Source: Candidatus Freyrarchaeum guaymasense (GTDB lineage Archaea; Asgardarchaeota; Jordarchaeia; Jordarchaeales; Freyrarchaeaceae). From it: 9,616 nucleotides of DNA. Within the stretch, counting starts at the first letter, position 1; every line of letters begins with the position of its first letter. The stretch covers positions 1-9,616 of the forward strand of contig JAUQZD010000071.1 in NCBI GenBank assembly GCA_030587405.1. Reading direction: 5' to 3'. A program made the translations under genes and the position numbers. Under the pieces are notes generated by a model. It did no database searches. It worked only from the letters and a program-made list of their open reading frames with translations, and was not told the origin of the DNA. This document shows, one piece after another, positions 1 to 6,594 of the stretch.

Positions 1-376
1 GGGGGAAGGAAGGGTTCAAACACCTAGGAGCCAAACAACACAAACATCAAACCCATTACCCTTATGCTCGCGAGGAAGGGAAAAAGCTTACGGCTCCACC
101 AGTAGGCGAAAGTAGGATCCACGCGCCTATCAGTTAAATCCGAGCTCATCGAGGCGCCGCCAACGGCGACGTCTCCCGGAGTGAAGAACCCACCAAGCTA
201 CCAAGTGAAGGCTGGTGGTAAAGCGGTCAGAGCATGAGGCGGCGAAAGGTTAAAACCCTTTTAAAGGACAGCGAGCTGTTAAACGCTTCAAGCGGAGTGA
301 GCTGCTTGTAGGCTTGTAGGCTTGTAGGAGGGGTGGCGAAGCCGTTTTGGAGTGGGAGCTCCTCCGTTCCGAGGGT
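1..376. other. Gene-free stretch downstream of the 377-1264 gene
   Basis: I find no convincing gene here. One plus-strand frame is open from about 103 to 234, with a Pro/Gly/Ala-rich C-terminal-like translation ending in TGA, but it has no start, an upstream TAG and no family I recognise. It could be the tail of a decayed gene. Short inverted repeats are present, such as ACAGC-GA-GCTGT near 268-279. A triple 8-bp repeat lies at 304-327. Confidence 0.4.
304..327. repeat. Tandem repeat, GCTTGTAG x3
   Basis: Three exact head-to-tail copies of the 8-mer GCTTGTAG, followed by one further G. The repeat lies about 50 bases downstream of the stop codon of the minus-strand gene at 377-1264. It is probably simple slippage. 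It is too short and unspaced to be a CRISPR array. Confidence 0.9.
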
Positions 377-1264
377 TTAAGGTCTCAACCTACCTGAGCC
401 CGCTCTCCTTAGCGGTCTATGACCACCTTGCAGGACGTACTTTTCACCTATCATTTCCAAGACTTTTTTCAATGTCTTCCTGGGACTGTAGCGTTTGACC
501 ACCGTGCTGTTGAGCTTCATGCACGCCCCATCCATCGAAGCAAAATAGTATTCGTCTTCTACGTCAACGCGCCTCTTATACAGGGGCTTCACTTCAACCT
601 TGTAAAGGCTCGTCCTCCTCCTGACTATGGCGTACTTCAGGTCCTCCGTTATCCAGCAGAGGTCGCTCTCAACCTCTCGAACCCACCCCTTCCCCTTAAC
701 GGTTTGAAACCACTTGACGCCCTTAACGGGGAAAGCAGCCTCCACCACGCTTTCACCGTCGAGGAGAGCTGATTCGTCACCGTAATCGACCACAACTTTT
801 CTAACCACGCCGTCAGCCACGTTCAGAAGGTACACCACCCTCCCCGTTGGGAGCTCCGCCACCCTCCTCTCAATCATCCTCTCTATGGCGTCCCTGGCCT
901 CAGCCACCTTCAAGGCTTCAAGGCGAAGACGCTCGTAGTTTGTGAGGACCATGGGGGGAGAAAGATCGATCTGGAAGTGGTGCCTGTAGCTCGACTCCAC
1001 CTTGTAAATCGCCCGCGACCCCTTAAGCACCCTATCACGAAAAGTAATCCTAGCCCTCCGGTAATTGTTTATCGCTCTGATAATCACCTTTTTAGCAGCC
1101 CTGTAACACCTACCCCAAGTATAAACCTTCCCGATCTCATGCACCCCACCACACACAGCGCACTTAAACGGGATGCCGAGCGCAAGCTTAACAAGCTCCT
1201 CCTCAGGGTCATAATGCTCCCCGGCACCCCTCACCGGGGAAACCCTACTAGTGCAGGAACGCAA
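377..1264 (-). CDS. Zinc-finger protein of unknown function, paralogue A
   Basis: I do not recognise a named family. The 295-aa product carries an N-terminal candidate zinc site, C35-x2-C38-G-x2-H42-x10-C53, inside the motif PFKCAVCGGVHEIGK. A basic helical region follows (about 55-140), then a beta-rich C-terminal half. The protein clearly resembles its neighbour at 1379-2455. Both have YDPE at the N terminus, then G-x-PF-x-CAVCG, RCY, and a late block (VESDLC here, VESKLC there) followed by a conserved LxxAxV stretch. The frame opens with TTG. An in-frame GTG at 1234 (codons GTG AGG GGT) matches a GTG AGG GGT in the paralogue and may be the true start, giving 285 aa. It lies 114 bases downstream of paralogue B on the same strand, so it may be its distal operon partner. 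A nucleic-acid or protein-binding role is possible but unproven. Confidence 0.75.
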   Translation of the reverse strand: MRSCTSRVSPVRGAGEHYDPEEELVKLALGIPFKCAVCGGVHEIGKVYTWGRCYRAAKKVIIRAINNYRRARITFRDRVLKGSRAIYKVESSYRHHFQIDLSPPMVLTNYERLRLEALKVAEARDAIERMIERRVAELPTGRVVYLLNVADGVVRKVVVDYGDESALLDGESVVEAAFPVKGVKWFQTVKGKGWVREVESDLCWITEDLKYAIVRRRTSLYKVEVKPLYKRRVDVEDEYYFASMDGACMKLNSTVVKRYSPRKTLKKVLEMIGEKYVLQGGHRPLRRAGSGRLRP

Positions 1265-1378
1265 CAGGCAACCCTCCCACTACCATAGAAAAAGGCCGGG
1301 AACCCGCAATGAAGGAAGCGAACACAGGCTAATAACCAAAACTTTTTGCAACAATCACAGGGCTGGAAGGGGGGGGAG

Positions 1379-2455
1379 CTAGTTGGTGCAGCGCCCACCA
1401 TTCTTCAAGGAGCACTCTGCAAGCTGCTCTAAAGGCGTACTCATAGCCTCCCTAGAAGACAGGTTCAACCTGACGGGGGTTCCACCTCTAGGAACAAGGA
1501 AAAACTCTCTCTTGAAGCCGGAAGCCGGCAGGAACGTCACTCTTTCCACCAGAGCGCAGCTCAGGTCGCTTAAAACACCGCAAAGCTTACTCTCAACCAC
1601 ACGCGTCCCAGCACGACGAGGCATAAAAAGCTCATTTCCCAAATGTCTTCTTAAATATCTTATGACTGAATAGATGCTGGGAATGTGGAGGTGAGGGGGG
1701 TCATCGATAGGGTTATCGTAATCAACGATGAATCTAGCGAGGGGGTAGATGTCACTGTAGCGGGGTAAGGGTTTGAAGAAGAACTCCCTATCGACTCTAT
1801 GCCCGAAAAGGTACATGATCGCCAGGTCGTAGCGGTAGCGGTTTCCACTAGAAACATACAAGTAGTCTATGTGGCCATCCCAGCCTCTTTTGACGTATTC
1901 TAGGTGTACGGGGGGAAGCTTCCTGACGGCGTCCTCCGCCACCTCAATCTCCGCTCTGGAAACCTCCTCGCACCTCTCAGCAACCTTGAGGCAGTAGTCT
2001 AGCATTGTGACCATTTTCTTCGGGTTGGAGAGGAGGTCGCCTATGACGGGGACTCTTGTTTTTACGTAGCGTTTGAAGACGCGGATAACGGGTGAAATCC
2101 CCTTCAGCAAGACGTCGGCGATGCTGAGCCTGATGGCGGAGAGATACTTCAAGTAAAAGTCGATTGGCGCCACCAGAAAGCTCACCGGAAACTTAGAAAC
2201 GGAGGAGGCAAACGCGTAGTGGATCTGATGGAGCTGACGCAGCACCGCGCGACTCTTACAGGAAAAGTGGAAAGCCTTTCTAACCAGCTTATGGGCTTTA
2301 GCGTAGCACCTCAGCCAAGCATTCTTGGAAGGAACATGCCTACGGCCGCAAACAGCACACCTAAACGGTGAACCAAACACCAGGGCAATATACTCTACCT
2401 CGGGGTCATAACCCCTCACGCCTTCACCCACACCCACCACATCACCCCCATGCAA
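1379..2455 (-). CDS. Zinc-finger protein of unknown function, paralogue B
   Basis: This 358-aa product belongs to the same unnamed family as the gene at 377-1264. The candidate zinc ligands are C33, C36, H40 and C50, in the context FRCAVCGRRH and LRCYAKAHK. The middle is longer than in paralogue A. It contains a helical stretch (about 60-185), a segment around DYLYVSSGNRYRYDLA (about 195-215) and a C-terminal module beginning VVESKLC. A decayed copy of this gene, closer to it than to paralogue A, lies at 6595-6980. The ATG at 2455 has no clear Shine-Dalgarno. An in-frame GTG at 2419 follows GGTGA closely and matches the alternative start of paralogue A. Its 5' end overlaps the small ORF ending at 2442, and it follows the VWA gene on the same strand, which suggests co-transcription with the MoxR/VWA pair. 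Confidence 0.78.
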   Translation of the reverse strand: MHGGDVVGVGEGVRGYDPEVEYIALVFGSPFRCAVCGRRHVPSKNAWLRCYAKAHKLVRKAFHFSCKSRAVLRQLHQIHYAFASSVSKFPVSFLVAPIDFYLKYLSAIRLSIADVLLKGISPVIRVFKRYVKTRVPVIGDLLSNPKKMVTMLDYCLKVAERCEEVSRAEIEVAEDAVRKLPPVHLEYVKRGWDGHIDYLYVSSGNRYRYDLAIMYLFGHRVDREFFFKPLPRYSDIYPLARFIVDYDNPIDDPPHLHIPSIYSVIRYLRRHLGNELFMPRRAGTRVVESKLCGVLSDLSCALVERVTFLPASGFKREFFLVPRGGTPVRLNLSSREAMSTPLEQLAECSLKNGGRCTN

Positions 2456-2633
2456 TTTTTCCAGCCAGCTTGGGTGCGGGCGGGGAAGCGGACGCCGTCA
2501 GCCCGGGCAGCTGTAGGGCGGCTGAAAGCGCGTCCACGAGGCACTTGGAAGGGTTGGAGGCAAGGACGGCGACTCCATCCACCACGTAACCCTCCCTTCG
2601 GAGGACGGGTTCAATCCTCAGCTCCAATTTCAA
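2442..2633 (-). CDS. Possible small overlapping ORF (63 aa), unknown
   Basis: This minus-strand frame starts at TTG (2633; a second TTG lies at 2627) inside the last codons of the VWA gene. It reads across that gene's stop and ends at 2442, overlapping the ATG of paralogue B by 14 bases. The translation is protein-like: LRREGYVVDGVAVLAS and then a hydrophobic helix-like CLVDALSAALQLPG, with G/C-rich third positions. It fills the 155-base gap between two genes of an apparent operon exactly, which favours a real, translationally coupled gene. Against it are the small size, weak start codons, no homologue I recognise, and the alternative that this is only an open frame in GC-rich DNA. The same frame is also open upstream within the VWA gene. 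Confidence 0.4.
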   Translation of the reverse strand: MKLELRIEPVLRREGYVVDGVAVLASNPSKCLVDALSAALQLPGLTASASPPAPKLAGKIAWG

Positions 2634-4014
2634 TTTTGATTTTCTCAACCCCGGAGACCTCGGGGAACATGCAGGTTGAGCAGTAGATAACCTTGCTAGC
2701 CCTCCACTTGACCTTTCTAAGCCACGCCTCCTGCTCGTCCACGTCCGCAACAGCCCCGTCAGTTAACACCACAACCACATCCCCCTTCCTCACCTTACTA
2801 TACACCTTCATCAAGGCAGGTGAGATCACCGTTCCACCCCCACCCTTCACCCTCGGCACCATTCCAGGCTTAACCCGGCACTCGCGCCTCACCCCATCAT
2901 CGAAGAACACGGCGAAAACCCTCACAAGCCTCGCTGCGGCGAACAGCTCCGCGAAGAACTGGTCTATTTCCCTCTGCCCGATGCTGCCACTCACATCCAC
3001 GACCGCGTAGATGTCAGGCTTCTTAAAGCGGTAGACCCCAGGGTACGATGGATGCTTACGTGAGGGCTTACGCCAGGTGGAAACCACACTCAACCCCAGC
3101 CCATGCCTAACCATACTCCTCAGCTCAGCCCTCCAGTTAACCTTAGGCTTAATAGCCTGGGAGAGGACGAGTTCAGCGGTCCCCCTACCCGCCCCAGCCA
3201 TCTTCAACATGACTATGGCTTTACGGACAGCATTCGTCAGCCCCACCTCCCCCTCCTCATACATCTCCCGATCCCCCTCCTGAACAACGTAACCGTCCAA
3301 GTCTCCGCCCACAACACCCTCAACAAGGTCCCCCTCCCTGTAAAAGCTACAGACATTGCTATGAGGGCAGATTGGACTGCTCGTGGAGGAGCATGCCGCA
3401 CCGCCACCATGGTAAACGCTCCTGGGGTCGCCGCCCCCTTCAACTCCGGTCACGCCGTGAGCATTCTTCGAGAAGGGGTTTATGGGGCAGCTTCCCGGCG
3501 AGCACCCCGCAGACTTAAACAGCTTCATGAGAAGGACGTAAAGCTCCTCAGCCGACATGCTGAGCAGATCACTAGGGTTGATCCACCGGTGAAGGCTCAC
3601 TCTAAACGAGAGAGGAAGGTCGTAGAGAGGGGAGGCTGAAGCCACGTGGAAGCCTTCAGAGGATAGTATTTCGTTAACTATGCAGTCGCAGGCGAGATTA
3701 TAGAGAACAGGGCACTCCACTCTTTTAACCCTTAAATGATGCTTCAAAGCCACATGCAGAACCTCGTGGAAAATGGTGAAAACCTTCTCGTCTGCACTCA
3801 TCCCCCGCCATTGGGAAAGGTCAATGTAGATTACGCCGCCGCGAACCATCGCTGGGACAGGAAGCCCCTCCCTGGCGACCACCCTAAGCCTCTTAAGGAT
3901 CAAGGCAAGCCAGGGAGCCCTAGCCATAAACGCCGTCTCAATGTGCTTCAAGTCACGGGCAACACCGCTTACAACCCTCTTAACATCGCCACCCAACCTA
4001 AACCCCCCAATCAA
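2611..4014 (-). CDS. VWA / metallopeptidase-like (DUF2201-type) protein
   Basis: A 467-aa partner of the MoxR ATPase. The N-terminal domain has the zincin signature H83-E84-x2-H87-x4-H92 (FHEVLHVALKHH), followed by NLACDCIVNEIL (106-117), as in the putative metallopeptidase domain of DUF2201-type proteins. The C-terminal VWA-like domain has an apparently complete MIDAS: D340-V-S342-G-S344, a glycine-rich GGGGT with T395, and D419 in VLTDG. It should therefore bind a divalent metal and ligands. Between them lies a low-complexity, cysteine-rich linker (C171, C176, C208, C216, C222). Family knowledge says MoxR/VWA pairs act as ATP-driven remodelling or chelatase-like machines; the substrate here is unknown. 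The frame opens with TTG at 4014, 17 bases inside the MoxR gene, with AGGAG very close upstream. A second TTG at 3996, preceded by GGGGGG, is an alternative. The overlap indicates translational coupling. Confidence 0.9.
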   Translation of the reverse strand: MIGGFRLGGDVKRVVSGVARDLKHIETAFMARAPWLALILKRLRVVAREGLPVPAMVRGGVIYIDLSQWRGMSADEKVFTIFHEVLHVALKHHLRVKRVECPVLYNLACDCIVNEILSSEGFHVASASPLYDLPLSFRVSLHRWINPSDLLSMSAEELYVLLMKLFKSAGCSPGSCPINPFSKNAHGVTGVEGGGDPRSVYHGGGAACSSTSSPICPHSNVCSFYREGDLVEGVVGGDLDGYVVQEGDREMYEEGEVGLTNAVRKAIVMLKMAGAGRGTAELVLSQAIKPKVNWRAELRSMVRHGLGLSVVSTWRKPSRKHPSYPGVYRFKKPDIYAVVDVSGSIGQREIDQFFAELFAAARLVRVFAVFFDDGVRRECRVKPGMVPRVKGGGGTVISPALMKVYSKVRKGDVVVVLTDGAVADVDEQEAWLRKVKWRASKVIYCSTCMFPEVSGVEKIKIEIGAED

Positions 4015-5233
4015 CGCTCCTAGCGATCAGGTTTCCAGCCTCGCGGAAAACCGGGAAGAAGGTCTCCCTATCAGACTTAACCAGCACCCTGAAGAAGTCT
4101 CCCTTAACCTCCTCCCTCAAGGAGGAAAACACGAACATGAGCATCTCACGGTGCCGCGTCAGGTGCCTGAGCAAGGGGAGGGCGGCTCGAACCCTCTCAC
4201 CCACCCTTCTACTAAGCCACTCAGCGAACATCACGGAGAAAATGTACTTCTGGTCGATGCTGAAGCCGTCGAACAGCTCAGGGTTCCTGATGACCTCAGC
4301 CACGCTGGGAGTCGGGTTGCCGATGAAAGTTAGAAACTTATCGGCGACCTCCTCGCCAAGCAACCCCCTGCACAGCGCGGCCACAGCCTCCCCGTCAGCA
4401 CCACCCCTGCAGCCGTGCTTCCCCCTCCTCCTTCCTTTCCCGCCATGCGGGTTCAACCCGTCACCCCGGCTGATCGAGGGGAGCATGCATGCAAGCTTCG
4501 TCCAGGACCTGGGAGTAGGAAAGTTCTCCAACGTCTCGGCGGCATCCAGCGGCGGGCGGATAAAGTCGTCCGGGAACCTTCCCAGGTAAGCAGCCACCCT
4601 CCTATCCCACTCACCATAAACCGCATTCATGTAGCTTATCCACTCGTCAAGCCTTGGCGCGTCAAAGTCGACACGTATCAGCCGGTTCATCAGGGGGGCG
4701 GGGAGCAAACGTGAGATGACGCTGTCCTCGGGGCGGTTCCCCGCCGCAACCACCCACACCCCCGGGTGAAACCTCACCTCCCCAGCCTTCCCGTCGAGCA
4801 GCTTGTAGGCGACAGCTATCACGTCCTCCCTCTGAACGTTCGTCAACTCGTCGAGAAACAGCACGCCGGGGTGCCGGCTGAACAGGACCGCCCACTTCGG
4901 AGGCTTATACACCATGTACCCGTTCTCCTCGCGTGGAACACCGATCAGCTCGCTGGGTTCCACCTCGGTCAGCCGGAGGTCGTAGAAGAGGAACACGTCG
5001 CCCTCAACGTCCCTCCCATCATACTCCACGAGCTCAAGCCTCATCCCCTCAGCGAGGAGATCCGCCACCCTCCTAACGGTCTCGCTCTTCCCCACCCCCG
5101 GCGGACCGAGGAGGAGGACGGGGTGAGGGTAATACTTAATGATCCACTCCTTCCTGATCCTAACACGGGTGGAACCTTTATTTTCCCTTTCATTTATTAA
5201 AACATCAACACGCATTTTAATATCAACCCCCAT
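3998..5233 (-). CDS. MoxR-family AAA+ ATPase
   Basis: A 411-aa AAA+ ATPase. Walker A is GPPGVGKS at residues 43-50 and Walker B is VLFLDE at 124-129. A sensor-1 asparagine lies in VVAAGNRPED (about N166), and a candidate arginine finger lies in LMNRLIRVD (R184). The C-terminal part holds a Gly/Lys/Arg-rich linker (about 255-275) and a helical tail that is poorly conserved in the family. MoxR proteins are cytoplasmic hexameric ATPases that remodel a target together with a VWA partner. Here the partner is encoded immediately downstream with a 17-base overlap. The first ATG is at 5233. A second ATG at 5215 (residue 7) lies about 28 bases from the centre of a TATA-like box, the spacing expected for a leaderless archaeal transcript, so the shorter form is quite possible. 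The gene diverges from the Csa3-type regulator across a 331-base spacer. Confidence 0.93.
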   Translation of the reverse strand: MGVDIKMRVDVLINERENKGSTRVRIRKEWIIKYYPHPVLLLGPPGVGKSETVRRVADLLAEGMRLELVEYDGRDVEGDVFLFYDLRLTEVEPSELIGVPREENGYMVYKPPKWAVLFSRHPGVLFLDELTNVQREDVIAVAYKLLDGKAGEVRFHPGVWVVAAGNRPEDSVISRLLPAPLMNRLIRVDFDAPRLDEWISYMNAVYGEWDRRVAAYLGRFPDDFIRPPLDAAETLENFPTPRSWTKLACMLPSISRGDGLNPHGGKGRRRGKHGCRGGADGEAVAALCRGLLGEEVADKFLTFIGNPTPSVAEVIRNPELFDGFSIDQKYIFSVMFAEWLSRRVGERVRAALPLLRHLTRHREMLMFVFSSLREEVKGDFFRVLVKSDRETFFPVFREAGNLIARSVDWGV

Positions 5234-5240
5234 CTTATTT

Positions 5241-5250
5241 TTTAAATAAA
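5241..5250 (-). promoter_or_regulatory. TATA-like box for the MoxR operon
   Basis: On the minus strand this reads TTTATTTAAA and continues as an A-run towards the gene. Its centre is about 28-30 bases upstream of the second in-frame ATG (5215) and only about 12 from the first (5233). The archaeal TATA-to-start distance is near 26, so transcription may begin close to 5215. This is inferred from sequence only. Confidence 0.5.
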
Positions 5251-5269
5251 CACTTCTCGAAACGTGGAG

Positions 5270-5395
5270 GGGGGAACGGGCTAACCATCACCGTTAAAGC
5301 GCGTCAAAGAAGAGAAAGAGCAACAAGCCTCGTCAAGACCAGGGATTCAGGGACCAGAGGACGTGCTGATGGGCGTGCAGTTTACCCGTTCCCCC
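5270..5395. repeat. Inverted 11-bp repeat spanning the divergent promoter region
   Basis: GGGGGAACGGG at 5270-5280 is exactly complementary to CCCGTTCCCCC at 5385-5395, with about 104 bases between the arms. Each arm reads CCCGTTCCCCC upstream of a TATA-like box in its own direction: towards the MoxR operon on the minus strand, and directly before ATTAAATATATA on the plus strand. It could be a paired binding site for a shared regulator or the ends of a small inserted element. I see no gene between the arms. Confidence 0.6.
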
Positions 5396-5396
5396 A

Positions 5397-5550
5397 TTAA
5401 ATATATATGTTTCATCACTTATATATTTTTTCATTTCAAAGAAACTGTTTTAAAATAAAATAAATTGTTTTAGTTCATTAATACATCGTTTTGTTTTTTC
5501 TTTTTTGAGAAAATGTTTTAAATATTTCTAGACATTATTATTTTAGAGGC
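5397..5550 (+). promoter_or_regulatory. AT-rich promoter region of the Csa3-type gene
   Basis: Very AT-rich DNA among GC-rich neighbours. It holds several TATA-like stretches: ATTAAATATATA at 5396-5407, TTTTAAATATTT at 5516-5527 and ATTATTATTTTA at 5534-5545. The second predicts a start of transcription near 5548. The third predicts a leaderless transcript beginning at the ATG (5565). GTTTT occurs at 5447, 5467, 5488, 5493 and 5515, with the first three spaced 20 and 21 bases, about two helical turns. Confidence 0.55.
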
Positions 5551-5564
5551 ATTGTTTCAACAAT
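5551..5564. promoter_or_regulatory. Palindromic operator candidate abutting the csa3 start codon
   Basis: ATTGTT-TC-AACAAT is a perfect inverted repeat with 6-base arms and a 2-base spacer, ending at the base before the ATG. It sits at or just downstream of the predicted transcription start, where a dimeric winged-helix protein could block initiation. Autoregulation by the Csa3-type product is the simplest inference. A similar imperfect dyad, ATTGTTTAACATT, occurs at 7030-7042 upstream of the nucleotidyltransferase gene. Confidence 0.55.
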
Positions 5565-6224
5565 ATGAAATACAGGTGGCTGGACGTGAACCTCGTAGTC
5601 ACGCTGGGATTCGAGGAAAAGTACGCCCTCAGAGCCCTAATGAGGAGCAGCCTAGGGAGGGGAGACCGCTTCATAATAATCCTGCCAGACGACAAACACC
5701 CCAGAAGGGAGAAAGCCTACAACTTCATCGTCGAGGAGATAGTTAAAAGGGTATTCCCCGAGTTGGAAGTGGAGAGAGTGGAGGTTAACGTGAGAGACTT
5801 CTACGGGGCGATTCACAGGATAAGAGAGCTCCTGAAGGGGTTGAAGGGGAAAATAGTGTTGAACGTCAGCGGGGGGCTCAAGATCCTCATTCTCGAAGTG
5901 CTGGCGGCAGCATCCAGCCTGGGCTTAGAGGACGCCGAGGTGGAAATAGAAGACATAGACAGCGAGGACATAGACGTAAGGGAGGCACCCTTCGTGAGAG
6001 CACCCTTAAAGGTCATGTACCCCGTAAAGCTGGATGACGACGACCTTGAAATCCTCAGGAGAGCCAGGGAGAAGGGAGCACTGACGCTCAAGGAGGCAAC
6101 AGAGGAGTTCAGAGTCCCCAAGGCCACCCTGTGGAGAAGGCTCAACCGCCTAGTCGAACACGGACTCCTCGAAAAAGCAGACGACACCTACCACCTAAGC
6201 GAGCTGGGACGCTCCAGAATATAA
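5565..6224 (+). CDS. csa3: Csa3-type CARF-winged-HTH transcription regulator
   Basis: A 219-aa protein. The N-terminal CARF domain (about 8-125) opens with a beta strand and the GFEEK motif (16-20 region). It includes ILPDD (39-43) and ends with the ligand-loop signature LNVSGGLK (100-107 region) before the helix ILILEVLAAAS. After an acidic linker (about 122-140), a winged helix-turn-helix spans about 157-217, with recognition-helix residues VPKATLWRRLNRLVEHGLL and then a wing. Csa3 proteins are archaeal regulators of CRISPR and other genes whose CARF domain senses cyclic tetra-adenylate. None of this is tested here. The start is fixed by the palindrome and TATA spacing. No CRISPR array or cas gene is in the window, so this is a solitary or non-cas-linked copy. 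Its divergent neighbour is the MoxR/VWA operon, which makes that operon a likely target. Confidence 0.85.
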   Translation: MKYRWLDVNLVVTLGFEEKYALRALMRSSLGRGDRFIIILPDDKHPRREKAYNFIVEEIVKRVFPELEVERVEVNVRDFYGAIHRIRELLKGLKGKIVLNVSGGLKILILEVLAAASSLGLEDAEVEIEDIDSEDIDVREAPFVRAPLKVMYPVKLDDDDLEILRRAREKGALTLKEATEEFRVPKATLWRRLNRLVEHGLLEKADDTYHLSELGRSRI

Positions 6225-6594
6225 GCACGAGGAAGCTTCCAGCAGCGTCGACGGCGCAGCAGCCCACCACACGTGCGTGAACCACGGTAGCTGACGGCTT
6301 CCCGACGGCCCCCGGCTCCACCACCATGACCGCTAAACCCGGACAGGGCGTAGAGTGCCGATCCGAGGCAGCCGCCAGCATCCGGCTCCATCCACATTGA
6401 GAGTTCAAGATTTGCCCACGCCACAACCTACCCTTCCGGCTTCGAGCTGGCACCATGGTGCAGGGTGAGGTTAGACGCTGGAGGAGGGGTTTACTTCGGC
6501 GGTTTAACATAAGACGGTGAAAGTATTTAAACGATTATAAATGCAACATGCGACCTGCAGCAACACCGTAGCTTTAGAAGCGGCTGTTTAGGGT
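6225..6594. other. Gene-free stretch after the csa3-type gene
   Basis: I can support no gene here. A minus-strand frame opening at an ATG at 6510 runs into the 3' end of the csa3-type gene, and its Gly/Arg/Ala-rich composition looks like chance. GC-rich DNA to about 6500 gives way to an AT-rich patch, with GTATTTAAACG near 6520-6530 and ATTATAAATG near 6534-6543. These resemble TATA boxes on either strand but lead to no recognisable gene. The stretch may be debris connected with the adjacent pseudogene. Confidence 0.4.

Noticed and set aside
91..101. Shared string CGGCTCCACCA at about 91-101 and 6315-6325
   Set aside because: An 11-base GC-rich match with no extended similarity on either side is likely chance; I could not support a common mobile element.
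304..327. Possible CRISPR repeats near a csa3-type gene
   Set aside because: The 8-base units are contiguous, with no spacers, and are only 24 bases in total. No other repeat-spacer pattern is visible anywhere in the window.
419..772. Plus-strand open frame inside paralogue A
   Set aside because: It lies antisense within a gene with a clear paralogue and a zinc motif; its own translation has no recognisable features.
2605..2620. GGGTTCAATCC-like T-arm resembling a tRNA
   Set aside because: It falls at the end of the VWA gene, with no acceptor, D or anticodon arms around it.
3103..3639. Long plus-strand open frame (178 aa) opposite the VWA gene
   Set aside because: It is antisense to the zincin-VWA coding sequence, whose motifs are intact, so it is a shadow of GC-rich codon use.
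6142..6510. Minus-strand 122-aa open frame after the csa3-type gene
   Set aside because: It overlaps the 3' end of a well-supported gene on the other strand, has mixed low-complexity composition, and resembles no family I know.
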